A stretch of DNA of 30,989 bases from Candidatus Limnocylindrales bacterium (GCA_031292335.1 JARLHH010000171.1:1-30989); one strand, 5' to 3'. Positions 14,440 to 22,112 are shown, counted from the first letter of the stretch. Numbers and translations: made by a program. Notes: generated by a model from the sequence alone, not told the origin.

Positions 14440-15126
14440 CTACCGCTCGAACCGCATCCCGCCTGGCGGCAGGTAGCTCGGCGCTGCCATCCCGGCAGGG
14501 ACGTGCTGGTCCGGCACCGGCGTCCTCGCCACGAGGCTGACGGGGATGACGCCCGCCCAGGCCGGCCAGGTTTCGTCACCCGGCTCGTCGTGGGCGCCAT
14601 CGGCCCGGATCTTGGCCGAGGCCTCGGCCAGGTCGGTCCAGAGGACCGTCGTCTGGCGGATCTCGTTCGGGGTCGCAGGTCGGAGCTCCGCCCAGCGTCC
14701 CGGATAGAGGTGCTCGACGAAGGACTGGAGCGCGGCCAGCGTCTCCGCCTCGCCCTCGACCGGGTGGGCGCGACCAAGGACCATCACCGAGCGGTAGTTC
14801 ACCGAGTGGTCCAGCCCCGAACGCGCAAGCACGAGGCCGTCGAGGATGGACGCGGTGATGCAGACCGCGGCGCCGCCCTTCGTCGCGCGCACCATCCGGC
14901 TCGCCGCCGAGCCGTGCCAGTAGAGCCGATCACCCTGCCGCCAGATCGAGGTCGGGGTGACATAGGGCTGCCCGTCGAGAACCCAGCCGACATGCCCGAC
15001 CAGCGCCGCATCGAGGATCGTGTCGATGGTCGCCCGATCGTATCGCCCGCGGTCGGGCTTCCTGCGAAGGCGGACGCGGTCGCTGGGCGGCGCCGACGGC
15101 TCCGCCGAATGAGGGTCGCTCGTCAT
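14440..15126 (-). CDS. Pyridoxamine 5'-phosphate oxidase-like flavoprotein
   Basis: A 228-residue protein of the PPOX split-barrel group closest to the flavin-nucleotide-binding PF12900 type: an RRKPDRGRYDRATIDTILDA start, VGHVGWVLDGQPYVTPTS, then LYWHGSAASRMVRA and AVCITASILDGLVLARS. Such proteins bind FMN or F420; substrate unknown. GGAG lies about 8 bases before the ATG, and a TGnTACCAT extended -10 is about 40 bases upstream. It stands alone, 150 bases from the DoxX-Rieske gene. It is not a full PdxH, being too divergent to assign to vitamin B6 synthesis. Confidence 0.88.
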   Translation of the reverse strand: MTSDPHSAEPSAPPSDRVRLRRKPDRGRYDRATIDTILDAALVGHVGWVLDGQPYVTPTSIWRQGDRLYWHGSAASRMVRATKGGAAVCITASILDGLVLARSGLDHSVNYRSVMVLGRAHPVEGEAETLAALQSFVEHLYPGRWAELRPATPNEIRQTTVLWTDLAEASAKIRADGAHDEPGDETWPAWAGVIPVSLVARTPVPDQHVPAGMAAPSYLPPGGMRFER

Positions 15127-15165
15127 CGCTTGGCTCCATCCGTCATCAGGGCTCAGTCAGGCCCG

Positions 15166-15174
15166 ATGGTAGCA
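15166..15174 (-). promoter_or_regulatory. Candidate extended -10 of the PPOX gene
   Basis: The minus strand reads TGCTACCAT, an extended -10 (TG, one base, TACCAT), about 40 bases before the ATG at 15126. No good -35 is seen. Confidence 0.35.
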
Positions 15175-15179
15175 AGCAC

Positions 15180-15220
15180 GAGCCCCGCGAGACGAACCCG
15201 TGTCGCCGCGGGCGGGGCTC
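15180..15220. repeat. Long-loop hairpin between the PPOX and nitroreductase genes
   Basis: GAGCCCCGC (15180-15188) pairs perfectly with GCGGGGCTC (15212-15220) across a 23-base loop. It lies within a 258-base divergent intergenic region (15127-15384) that otherwise shows only a short CCTCGA/TCGAGG repeat (15287-15306). Possible regulatory element; role unclear. Confidence 0.4.
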
Positions 15221-15384
15221 CACAGACGGCACGAGGAGTGAGCCGGCGCCCCGGACGGACTCCCACCACCAATACGCACGCAGCGTCCTCGACTGATACC
15301 TCGAGGTCGGCCGAGCGGTCCCCTGATCTCGCCGCACGGTTCCCGCCTCGGTTGTGAACGCCCCGGTGTGGGAGACTCCCCACC

Positions 15385-16815
15385 ATGGCTCCCGGCGAGG
15401 TCGCGCGTCTCTACCACCGACTGAGCTCGTACTGGTACGTCCCGGGCGCCGAGTGGCCGCCGCCGATCGACCACCCGCTGGTGCGCCAGGACTTCGTCCC
15501 CAACCACCGCCCGACGTTCCCACCCCATCGGAAGGGCTACCCCGACGGTCTGCCGTCGGTCGAGCTGCCGGCGGCATGGCCTCGCGTCCCGGCACCGACA
15601 ATCGAGGTGCTGGCCGGGCGCCACACGCCGGCAACCCGGCCGCTGGACCTCGAGGGGCTGGCCCGCATCCTCCACCTTTCGGCGGGCGTCGTGCGGGTCG
15701 CGGTGCGCCGGGACGGGCGCCGGTTCCTGTTCCGGCCGGCCGGGTCGGCAGGCGGCCTCTTTCCACTCGAGCTGTACGTCGCTGCGCACGGGGTGCGCGG
15801 GCTACCCGACGGCGTCCACTGGTACGACCCTGTCGACCACGCGCTTCGGCAGGTGGGACCGGCGCCCTCGGGCGAGGCGACGACGCTCGTCGTTACCGGG
15901 ATCCCCTGGCGGACGGGCTGGCGGTATTCGGAACGCGGGTTCCGCCATCTCTACTGGGACTGCGGCACGATGCTCTCCCACACGCTTTCGCTCGCCGAGT
16001 CGGGTGGCCACCAGGCTCGCCTCTACACGCGCTTCCCGGACGCGGCCGTCGCCCGGTTGGTGGGCGCCGACGGGGTCCAGGAGTTCCCGCTGGCCCTCGT
16101 CACGTTGGGCAGCGGCGAGCCGGCGATCGTGCCCGGCGGCGATGCGGAGGCCGGGACGATCGACGCCGCCGCGGTCGAGTTCCCGCTCGTGACGCTCGCC
16201 CAGCACGCTGGTGACGGCGACCGGCTCGGCGAGCCGTGGCCGACCCCGCAGCCGATTGCGGGCGACCTGCCGGCGTCCGACGACCTCGACGCGGTCATCC
16301 TTCGCCGCGGATCGGCGAGGGCGCTCGACGGGACGGCCGCGCTCGACGCGCGGACGTTCGAGCTCTCCCTCGCTGCGTCGCTGCGCGGGACGCGGGTGGT
16401 GCACTTCGTCGCCGTCCACGCCGTCGAGGGGCTCGAGCCGGGGCTCTACCGGTGGCCGGACCTCGAGCGGCCGCTGCGGCGCGGCCCCCTCCGAGACGAG
16501 CTGTGGATCGCGTGCCACGAGCAGGACCTCGGGCGCGACGCCTCGTTCGTGCTGGTCAGCGCCGTCGATCTCGCCCAGCTTGACAACCGCGGGTACCGCG
16601 ACGCCCAGCTCGATGCCGGCCTCGTCGAGGGCCGCCTGCATCTCGCCGCGTATGCGATCGGCATCGGCGCCTCGGGGATGACGTTCGTCGACTCCGAGCT
16701 CCCAGCCCTCCTCGGGGAGCCGCTGGCGGGGCTGCTGTTCACCTGCGTCGGTGTCCCGTTCCATCGCACCAAGCGCGCCGGCGCGCCGCGGTCCCCGACG
16801 GACGTGAGCGGCTGA
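15385..16815 (+). CDS. SagB-type protein with two nitroreductase domains
   Basis: A 476-residue protein with two tandem nitroreductase-fold halves. The first (about 60-250) has GRRFLFRPAGSAGGLFPLEL, as in SagB dehydrogenases, and YWDCGTMLSHTL. The second (about 295-465) has AVILRRGSARALDG, LYRWPDLERP and AAYAIGIGASGMTFVD. SagB enzymes are FMN-dependent and oxidise azolines in thiazole/oxazole-modified peptides, but no YcaO partner or precursor peptide is visible here, so another substrate is likely. The ATG at 15385 follows a bulged stem that includes its GGGAG. A short hairpin follows the stop. Its origin by domain duplication is inferred from family. Confidence 0.87.
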   Translation: MAPGEVARLYHRLSSYWYVPGAEWPPPIDHPLVRQDFVPNHRPTFPPHRKGYPDGLPSVELPAAWPRVPAPTIEVLAGRHTPATRPLDLEGLARILHLSAGVVRVAVRRDGRRFLFRPAGSAGGLFPLELYVAAHGVRGLPDGVHWYDPVDHALRQVGPAPSGEATTLVVTGIPWRTGWRYSERGFRHLYWDCGTMLSHTLSLAESGGHQARLYTRFPDAAVARLVGADGVQEFPLALVTLGSGEPAIVPGGDAEAGTIDAAAVEFPLVTLAQHAGDGDRLGEPWPTPQPIAGDLPASDDLDAVILRRGSARALDGTAALDARTFELSLAASLRGTRVVHFVAVHAVEGLEPGLYRWPDLERPLRRGPLRDELWIACHEQDLGRDASFVLVSAVDLAQLDNRGYRDAQLDAGLVEGRLHLAAYAIGIGASGMTFVDSELPALLGEPLAGLLFTCVGVPFHRTKRAGAPRSPTDVSG

Positions 16816-16851
16816 TCCGTTCGGTCTCGCGCCGCCGGGATCAGGTGCCAC

Positions 16852-16867
16852 CGTCGCCAAGGCGACG
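16852..16867 (+). terminator. Short hairpin after the nitroreductase gene
   Basis: CGTCGCC and GGCGACG form a perfect 7-bp inverted repeat around AA, 36 bases after the stop. The remaining intergenic bases to the tRNA show nothing else. No T-tract follows. Confidence 0.4.
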
Positions 16868-17024
16868 CGCCCTCTTCGGCAGCCGGGCAACTCCCCGCCA
16901 CGGGCCACGCCCGTCGACATCGCGCTCGCGGAAACACCATTGGGTGGGTTGGGTGAGTGTCCCTGCGCACAGGTGGGCCGCGTCTCGTGCGCCGAAAGGC
17001 CGTGCGGGGTCGGTGTGGCAGTGG

Positions 17025-17097
17025 CGCCCCCGGACGGACTCGAACCGCCGACGCAGGCCTTAGGACGGCCTCGCTCTATCCACTGAGCTACGGGGGC
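17025..17097 (-). tRNA. tRNA-Arg (anticodon CCT)
   Basis: The minus strand folds into a complete 73-base cloverleaf: acceptor GCCCCCG/CGGGGGC, D arm GCTC/GAGC around AGTGGATA, anticodon stem AGGCC/GGCCT with loop GTCCTAA giving anticodon CCT (reads AGG, Arg), a 5-base variable region and T arm GGCGG/CCGTC with loop TTCGAGT. CCA is not encoded. It is divergent from the glutaredoxin-like gene. Confidence 0.95.
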
Positions 17098-17107
17098 GTG
17101 CGTCCCG

Positions 17108-17113
17108 ATCGTA
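17108..17113 (-). promoter_or_regulatory. Candidate -10 of tRNA-Arg
   Basis: TACGAT on the minus strand ends 10 bases before the tRNA 5' end, right for a start a few bases upstream of the mature RNA. No clear -35. Confidence 0.5.
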
Positions 17114-17163
17114 CTCCACCCGGCCGGGCGGACTGCTCGGGCGGGCCACGGAGCGCCTCGCCG

Positions 17164-17169
17164 TACAAT
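17164..17169 (+). promoter_or_regulatory. Candidate -10 giving a leaderless glutaredoxin transcript
   Basis: TACAAT ends 9 bases before the ATG at 17179 and no ribosome-binding site lies between, so transcription should begin at or within a few bases of the start codon. Confidence 0.55.
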
Positions 17170-17178
17170 CGCCGCGCG

Positions 17179-17514
17179 ATGGACCCGGCCTCCCGCTCCA
17201 CTCCCCTCCCCGATCTCGTGCTATGGCGAGGCGACGGGTGCCACCTGTGCGACGACGCGCGCGAGCTGGTGACGGCGATCCTCGCCGAGCGTGCGATTGC
17301 GAACCTGCCGGCACCGGAGCTTCTCGAACGCCGGATCGCGGACGACGCCGAGGCGCAGCGGACGCTCTTCGAGGTGATCCCGGTCCTGGAGCTCGGCGGG
17401 CGGCGGCTGCCGCTGGCGCTCCGGGCGGGCCCGATCCGCGCCTTCCTGGCGGACGGGCTCGACGGCGGGCCGGGCGGCGGGGGCGGCGAGCGTCCCGACC
17501 TGCGGGAGGCGTGA
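17179..17514 (+). CDS. Glutaredoxin-like (DUF836) protein
   Basis: A 111-residue thioredoxin-fold protein. DLVLWRGDGCHLCDDARELV carries Cys21-x-x-Cys24 after the first strand; FEVIPVLELGGRRLPLALR has the cis-proline strand (IPVL). Typical of small glutaredoxin/DUF836 proteins found beside cytochrome c biogenesis genes. The C-terminus is Gly-rich. The ATG follows TACAAT without a leader. The stop is 4 bases before ccdA, so glutaredoxin-like protein, CcdA and TlpA form a thiol-redox operon. Confidence 0.85.
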   Translation: MDPASRSTPLPDLVLWRGDGCHLCDDARELVTAILAERAIANLPAPELLERRIADDAEAQRTLFEVIPVLELGGRRLPLALRAGPIRAFLADGLDGGPGGGGGERPDLREA

Positions 17515-17518
17515 CCCC

Positions 17519-18355
17519 ATGCCGCCGTCCGAGCTGACGCTGCTGCTGGCCTTCGGGGCCGGGATCATCAGCTTCGTCTCGCCCTGCGTGCTCCCGCTGG
17601 TCCCGGCCTACCTTGCCCAGCTGACCGTGGTGGCGGTCGTCCGGGGAGACGGCCCGGCCGTCGCCGGCACATCGCGCTGGCTGGCGGTTCGCCACGCGGT
17701 CGCCTACGTGTTCGGGTTCGCCGCCGTCTTCACCTTTCTGGGCGTGAGCGCGACGTTCCTGGGCGGAGGCCTCTACGACTTCCTGCCGACGCTCCGGGTG
17801 GTCGGCGGGCTGCTGCTGATCGTGATGGGCCTGAACCTCGCCGGGATCCTGACGGTGCCGGCGATCCAGCACATCCTGCAGCGAACGTGGCGGCCGCTGG
17901 AGGCCGGCGCCTCCGCCCAGCTGGCCCAAGCCGGCGGGACCGTCTCGCTGTCCGGTCGGCGTGACGCGAGCTCCGGCCCGGGCATGGGCGAGCGGCTGGG
18001 CGGGCGGCTCGTCGCTGCCCGCGGCGGCTGGCTGGCGTCGTTCGGGCTGGGGGTGGTTTTCGCGGTGGGCTGGACGCCCTGCATCGGGATCATCCTGGGC
18101 AGCATCCTCACGCTTGCCGCCACGTCCGGGCAGACGCTCCAGGGTGGCCTCCTCCTGTTCGCCTACAGCCTGGGACTGGGCCTTCCGTTCATCGCGCTCG
18201 CGCTGGTCTACGACCGTGCGCCCGCGATCACCCGGCCGCTGGTTCGCAACGGCGGCGCGGTCAGCCTCGTGGGCGGCCTGCTGGTGGTCGTGATCGGCGT
18301 CGCGATGGCCTTCGACTGGCTGTCGCTCATGGCGCGCCTGGCGCCCGGGGTCTAG
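17519..18355 (+). CDS. ccdA: CcdA-type thiol:disulfide membrane transporter
   Basis: A 278-residue CcdA/DsbD-core protein that carries reducing power across the membrane for cytochrome c maturation or other outside thiols. The redox Cys pair is in SPCVLPLVPAYL (Cys23) and GWTPCIGIILGSIL (Cys188), each at the start of a helical repeat. Six helices are expected; a loop of about 45 residues at 122-168 between the halves is longer than usual. It starts 4 bases after the glutaredoxin-like gene and ends 5 bases before the TlpA-like gene. Confidence 0.95.
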   Translation: MPPSELTLLLAFGAGIISFVSPCVLPLVPAYLAQLTVVAVVRGDGPAVAGTSRWLAVRHAVAYVFGFAAVFTFLGVSATFLGGGLYDFLPTLRVVGGLLLIVMGLNLAGILTVPAIQHILQRTWRPLEAGASAQLAQAGGTVSLSGRRDASSGPGMGERLGGRLVAARGGWLASFGLGVVFAVGWTPCIGIILGSILTLAATSGQTLQGGLLLFAYSLGLGLPFIALALVYDRAPAITRPLVRNGGAVSLVGGLLVVVIGVAMAFDWLSLMARLAPGV

Positions 18356-18360
18356 GCCCG

Positions 18361-19098
18361 GTGCCCGACGCCCCCGAGCTGCCGGCCGGTGCCCCGGAGG
18401 CACCCGAGACGCGTCGCGGCCTGGTCGGGCCGTTCACCGCCCGCCATCTCGCCGTCGCGCTCGGAAGCGTGGTGATCGTGACCGCGATCCTGCTCGTGGC
18501 GACGGCGCCCATCGCCACGCTGCCGGCTGCCGGAATCGCGCCGCAGCCCACCCAGTACGCGATCGGACCCGCCGTGGAGGGGCTCCGGGTCGGGGACCTC
18601 GCCCCGGAGCTCCAGGTGGCGGGAACCGACGGCGGCCCGGCGCCGCTGCTGAACCTCTCCGGCGCGCCGGTGCGCCTCGCCGATCTGCGCGGCCACCCGG
18701 TCTGGATCAGTTTCTGGGCAAGCTGGTGCCCGCCCTGCCAGGATGAGACACCGGTCCTGCGGGACACCTTCAACGCGTACCGGGCCCGCGGCCTTGCCCT
18801 GGTCGCGATCAGCGTCCAGGAATCCACCGTGGACGACGTGCGCGCGTATGCCGTCAAATACGGGCTCGACTACACGGTCGCCGCCGACCTGGCCGGGGAC
18901 GTGTTCCGGCGCTACCGCATCTACGGCCTGCCGACGCAGGTCTTCCTCGACGCGAACGGGATCATCCGGTCGATCGTCCAAGGGCCGGTCGACGCGGACA
19001 TCGCCGATGCCAACCTCGCCCTGATCGGGCTTCCGCCGGAGACGGCGTCACCGCCGGGCAGCCCGGCGACGCCACCCCCAGCCCCGACCGCTCCCTAG
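18361..19098 (+). CDS. TlpA/ResA-like membrane-anchored thioredoxin
   Basis: A 245-residue protein from a GTG start: Pro/Ala/Glu-rich start, one membrane anchor (LAVALGSVVIVTAILLVATAP), then an outside thioredoxin domain of the AhpC-TSA/Redoxin type. VWISFWASWCPPCQDETP holds the active site Cys123-x-x-Cys126 and YGLPTQVFLDANG the cis-Pro. A Pro/Ala tail ends the protein. Reduced by the adjacent CcdA, it would reduce apocytochrome c or other exported proteins. Its TAG stop shares CTAG with the convergent MBL gene stop. Confidence 0.93.
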   Translation: MPDAPELPAGAPEAPETRRGLVGPFTARHLAVALGSVVIVTAILLVATAPIATLPAAGIAPQPTQYAIGPAVEGLRVGDLAPELQVAGTDGGPAPLLNLSGAPVRLADLRGHPVWISFWASWCPPCQDETPVLRDTFNAYRARGLALVAISVQESTVDDVRAYAVKYGLDYTVAADLAGDVFRRYRIYGLPTQVFLDANGIIRSIVQGPVDADIADANLALIGLPPETASPPGSPATPPPAPTAP

Positions 19099-19955
19099 GC
19101 GAGCGGCTCCCAGGCGAACCGGTCCCGGTCCGGAACCAGGCGTCCCACCGGCCGTTCGCGCTCGTGCGACAGGACCACGGTCCAGCGCTCCGCGGCGGCG
19201 CGGGCGAACAGGGACGCCTTCTGGGCAACCGAGTCGAGCGGGAAGTCGTCGAAGGCCGGGATCCAGCGCGGGTTCGCCGACCAGGGCCGCATCGCGATGT
19301 CGCCGAGGAACGCGAGCGTCCGGCCCGGCGCCCGCACCACGATCGCCTGGTGACCGGCCGTGTGTCCTCCGGTGGGCACCGCCCAGACGCCGGGCAGCAG
19401 CTCCACCTCGCCGTCGGCCGCGCCCTCCTCGCCCCAGGCACGCACGAGGCGCAGCTCCGGCTGGTCGTAGGAGGCGGCGATCCGCGGGTTGGCGTCCAGC
19501 GCGATCTCCCATTCGGCGCGCTGCGCCACGATCCGGGCGCGTGGGAACGCCCGGCTCCCGTCCGCCCGGAGCAACCCACCCGCGTGGTCGTAGTGGAGGT
19601 GGCTCATGGCCACGATGTCCACGCTGGCGGGATCGAACCCGGCCGTCACGAGCGCCGGCACCACCGGCCGCCCCTGCAGGCCCCGCCACGTCCGGCCGCG
19701 CTCGCCGAGCCGCTCCCCGATCCCCGTCTCGACCAGCACGCGTCCCGCGGGCGTCTCGATCAGCAGGCAGTTGAGGGCCTGGAGGAGGCGGCCATCGGCG
19801 TCGATCTCGTCGGCCACGAGCCGTCCCCAGAGAACCCGCGGGACCGGCCCGAACAGCGCCCCGGCGTCCGAGCGGAACGTGCCGGCCTGGACCAGCGCGA
19901 CGCGAATCCCGGCGCCCAGGTCCGCCGACCAGTGGACCGCGTCGTTGAGCGCCAC
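19095..19955 (-). CDS. MBL-fold metallo-hydrolase
   Basis: A 286-residue metallo-beta-lactamase-fold hydrolase from the GTG at 19955. The metal motif is MSHLHYDHAGG (His119, His121, Asp123, His124), followed by GGHTAGHQAIV (third His), FLGDIAM (bridging Asp) and a C-terminal VLSHERE. It resembles the quorum-quenching lactonase/AttM-like type, but substrate cannot be told. The GTG has GAGGG overlapping the dcd stop, 11 bases apart, so it is the third gene of an nrdR-dcd operon. The long open frame upstream is dcd in another frame. Confidence 0.88.
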   Translation of the reverse strand: MALNDAVHWSADLGAGIRVALVQAGTFRSDAGALFGPVPRVLWGRLVADEIDADGRLLQALNCLLIETPAGRVLVETGIGERLGERGRTWRGLQGRPVVPALVTAGFDPASVDIVAMSHLHYDHAGGLLRADGSRAFPRARIVAQRAEWEIALDANPRIAASYDQPELRLVRAWGEEGAADGEVELLPGVWAVPTGGHTAGHQAIVVRAPGRTLAFLGDIAMRPWSANPRWIPAFDDFPLDSVAQKASLFARAAAERWTVVLSHERERPVGRLVPDRDRFAWEPLA

Positions 19956-19965
19956 GAACCCGCCC

Positions 19966-20565
19966 TCAGTCCCCCGGCGCCGGGTCCGCCCGGCGGCCGG
20001 CCGCGAAGTCACGGTGGAACGCCGACGCGGTGGGCTGGCTCTGACCCTGGTACTTCGACCCGAGCCCGGCGCTCCCGTAGGGCCGCTCGACCGGGCTGGA
20101 CATCCGGAAGAAGCTGATCTGGCCGATCCGCATGCCCTGGTAGAGCGCGATGGGCAGGCTCGCGACGTTCGACAGCTCGAGCGTGAGGTTGCCCTTCCAG
20201 CCCGGATCGACATAGCCGGCCGTGGAGTGGATCAGGAGGCCCAGCCGCCCAAGACTGCTCTTGCCCTCGAGCCGGGCGACGAGGTCGTCCGGCAGCTCCA
20301 CCCACTCGAGCGTCTGGCCCAGCACGAACTCGCCCGGGTGGAGGATGAACGGCTCGTCGCCGCTGATGGCCAGGAGCTCGGTCAGGTCAGGTTGCGACTG
20401 CCGAACGTCGATGTACGCGTAGCGGTTGTTGCGGAAGACCCGAAAGCTCCGGTCCAGGTGGAGGTCGACCGAGCTGGGCTGGAGGTCCACCGGATCGTAG
20501 GGCGCGATCCGGACGCGCCCGGACTCGAGCTCCGCCCGGATGTCGCGGTCGGACAGCACGCTCAC
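19966..20565 (-). CDS. dcd: dCTP deaminase
   Basis: A 199-residue deaminase converting dCTP to dUTP (some relatives also hydrolyse to dUMP). Conserved segments: MSVLSDRDIRAEL, QPSSVDLHLDRSFRVF, ARLEGKSSLGRLGLLIHSTA, GYVDPGWKGNLTLELSN with the catalytic Glu about 130, and MRIGQISFF. The C-terminal SKYQGQSQPTAS matches the nucleotide-lid region. Length equals E. coli Dcd (193). The ATG overlaps the nrdR stop by four bases. Pairing with the ribonucleotide reductase repressor puts dNTP balance under one promoter. Mono- or bifunctionality cannot be decided. Confidence 0.96.
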   Translation of the reverse strand: MSVLSDRDIRAELESGRVRIAPYDPVDLQPSSVDLHLDRSFRVFRNNRYAYIDVRQSQPDLTELLAISGDEPFILHPGEFVLGQTLEWVELPDDLVARLEGKSSLGRLGLLIHSTAGYVDPGWKGNLTLELSNVASLPIALYQGMRIGQISFFRMSSPVERPYGSAGLGSKYQGQSQPTASAFHRDFAAGRRADPAPGD

Positions 20566-21041
20566 GGCGCCACGCCCGGCCCGCCCTCGCGCTGGGCGAA
20601 GAGCGAGTCGACCTCCCGCTTCAGCGTGGCGAGGTCCTCGAAGCTCTGGTAGACGCTCGCGAAGCGGATGTAGGCGATATGGTCCAGCGCGCGGAGCTTG
20701 TCCATGGCCAGCTCCCCGACGCGGGCCGACTCCACCTCCGTCGTTCCCCCCGCGCGCAACAGCGCCTCGATCTCGTCGGCGGCCCGTTCCGCGGACCCGT
20801 CCGCGACCGGTCGCCGCGTCAGCGCCTTCCGCAGCCCAGCCGCGAGCTTGTCCCGGTCGAACTCCTGGCGGGCCCCGTCCCGCTTGACCACCACGAGGCG
20901 CGCCGCCTCGATGCGCTCATAGGTCGTGAAGCGGGCGCCGCAGGCGGAGCACTCCCGGCGGCGGCGGATCGTGGCGGCCTCGTCGAGGTCGCGCGAGTCC
21001 ACGACCCGCGAGTCGCGCGACTCGCATTGGGGACAGCGCAC
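20562..21041 (-). CDS. nrdR: Ribonucleotide reductase repressor NrdR
   Basis: A 159-residue NrdR: N-terminal zinc ribbon MRCPQC (Cys3, Cys6) and RRECSACGARFTTYERIE (Cys31, Cys34), then an ATP-cone (VVKRDGARQEFDRDKLAAGL to RFASVYQSFEDL) that senses ATP/dATP. The GTG at 21041 with GAGGAG about 7 bases upstream fits the family start; the longer frame upstream is not conserved. It heads the nrdR-dcd-MBL operon. Two sequences resembling NrdR boxes lie about 25-70 bases upstream, consistent with autorepression. No nrd genes are in the window. Confidence 0.96.
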   Translation of the reverse strand: MRCPQCESRDSRVVDSRDLDEAATIRRRRECSACGARFTTYERIEAARLVVVKRDGARQEFDRDKLAAGLRKALTRRPVADGSAERAADEIEALLRAGGTTEVESARVGELAMDKLRALDHIAYIRFASVYQSFEDLATLKREVDSLFAQREGGPGVAP

Positions 21042-21063
21042 CGGCAGCTCCTCGCACCTGGGG

Positions 21064-21110
21064 CCACTACATCTGGTGGTGTTGGCGCACGATACCACGA
21101 AATAGCGGCG
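21064..21110 (-). promoter_or_regulatory. Candidate tandem NrdR boxes and -10 before nrdR
   Basis: CCACTACATCTGGTGG (21064-21079) is an imperfect palindrome matching 11 of 14 positions of the general CACWATATATWGTG box. A weaker match, CCACGAAATAGCGGCG (21095-21110), lies with its centre 31 bases away, the three-turn spacing typical of NrdR sites. TGGTATCGT (extended -10, minus) lies between them. Confidence 0.5.
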
Positions 21111-21182
21111 ATTCCGCGACGCTGCTGGACGACCAGGCGAACCGCCCACATGGGGCCCGGATGCGCGAGCCGGGCCGCTGGC

Positions 21183-21746
21183 TCAGCGTTCGGGGCGGCC
21201 GCTGAACCAGCGCGGCGACGTGGGCGACGGCCGGGGCGAGCGCACGTTCGTCCCGATCTCCGCGATCGTCTCGCGGGCATGAAGGATGTTCAGGTAGCCG
21301 CGCTTGATCGCGATCTGACCCTCCGCCTCGCGGGCGCGGCCGACGCTGGCGGCGGAGAGCACACCGCAGCCGTGGTCGATCATCTCCACCGCGCGAGCCG
21401 CTCGCTCGAGCTCTTCCGCGAGCCGCGCGCGCAGCTGCTCGTACCCGGCGGGCACGCCGAGGGCACCTGCCTCGTCCTGGTATCGCCTGAGCGCATCGCG
21501 GGCCGCGTCGAGCGTGTCGACGATGCTGTCCGGTGCGACCTGGCCGCGCCGAACGGCGTCGATCCGCTCGCTGGCGCCGGTCAGGCTGGACTCGACCCTG
21601 GCGGCGAGGTCCCCGGATGCCTGGCGGAACGCGTCCAGGTCCCGCGTCTCGGCCACGACGCGGGCGGTCCGCCGCATCACGAGCAGGACGGCGGCCACGA
21701 TGAGCACGAACAGGAGGAGCGGGATCCCCAGCAGCAGCGAGGTCAT
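21183..21746 (-). CDS. Membrane-anchored helical protein of unknown function
   Basis: A 187-residue protein: one N-terminal helix (LLLGIPLLLFVLIVAAVLLVM), then a charged, heptad-like helical region (about 30-165) rich in Ala, Arg, Glu and Asp, with ALRRYQDEAGALGVPAGYEQ near the middle, and a short Ser/Pro/Arg tail. No catalytic motif is seen. The ATG overlaps (ATGA) the end of the small etfB-like remnant frame upstream, so it may once have been, or still be, read through that transcript. Function not recognised. Confidence 0.75.
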   Translation of the reverse strand: MTSLLLGIPLLLFVLIVAAVLLVMRRTARVVAETRDLDAFRQASGDLAARVESSLTGASERIDAVRRGQVAPDSIVDTLDAARDALRRYQDEAGALGVPAGYEQLRARLAEELERAARAVEMIDHGCGVLSAASVGRAREAEGQIAIKRGYLNILHARETIAEIGTNVRSPRPSPTSPRWFSGRPER

Positions 21747-21826
21747 CGCGCCTCGTCTCCCGGCCGGCCCGGGCGCGCAGCGCCACCGGCGTCGGGCACC
21801 GGCTTGAGGAGCACCACGATCCGCAC
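21743..21826 (-). pseudogene. Remnant of the 5' end of etfB (electron transfer flavoprotein beta)
   Basis: From a GTG at 21826 the minus strand reads MRIVVLLKPVPDAGG, closely matching the start of ETF beta subunits (MKIVVxVKQVPD). After about 15 residues the likeness stops and the frame ends after 27 residues, overlapping the next gene. ETF beta is about 250 residues, so this is a stump. Its place directly behind an acyl-CoA dehydrogenase tail supports a lost acd-etf operon. Confidence 0.55.
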
Positions 21827-22053
21827 GGTCTGGCGTTCTCCCTGCGTGAGGCTGTCGGGCTGGGTCGAGCGCGCGCGGGTCAGGAGTGCCCGCGCGATCA
21901 CGAGGCGCTGGATCTGCTGGGTTCCCTCGTTGAGCTGCGTGATCCTCGCACGCGCATCATGCGCTCCACCGGATAGTCGTCGAGGTGTCCATAGCCGCCC
22001 AAGACCTGCACGGCGTCGGTGGTGACTGCCATGGCCGCGTCCGCGCGACGAGT
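21827..22053 (-). pseudogene. Remnant of the 3' end of an acyl-CoA dehydrogenase gene
   Basis: Two frames of the minus strand together spell the C-terminal signature of acyl-CoA dehydrogenases. One reads AVTTDAVQVLGGYGHLDDYP and VERMMR, the other continues ARITQLNEGTQQIQRLVIAR. The join near 21950 needs one more base (a G-T where a GAT/GAC Asp codon belongs), so it is a one-base deletion. An in-frame TAA lies just upstream at 22054-22056, and the other about 320 residues of the enzyme are missing. This is a decayed fragment, not a gene. Confidence 0.82.
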
Positions 22054-22112
22054 TTACACAGCGCCGACCACGGGCCGGCGTCCGCCGCGCGGGCCTCGGT
22101 CTGCTCGCAGTC

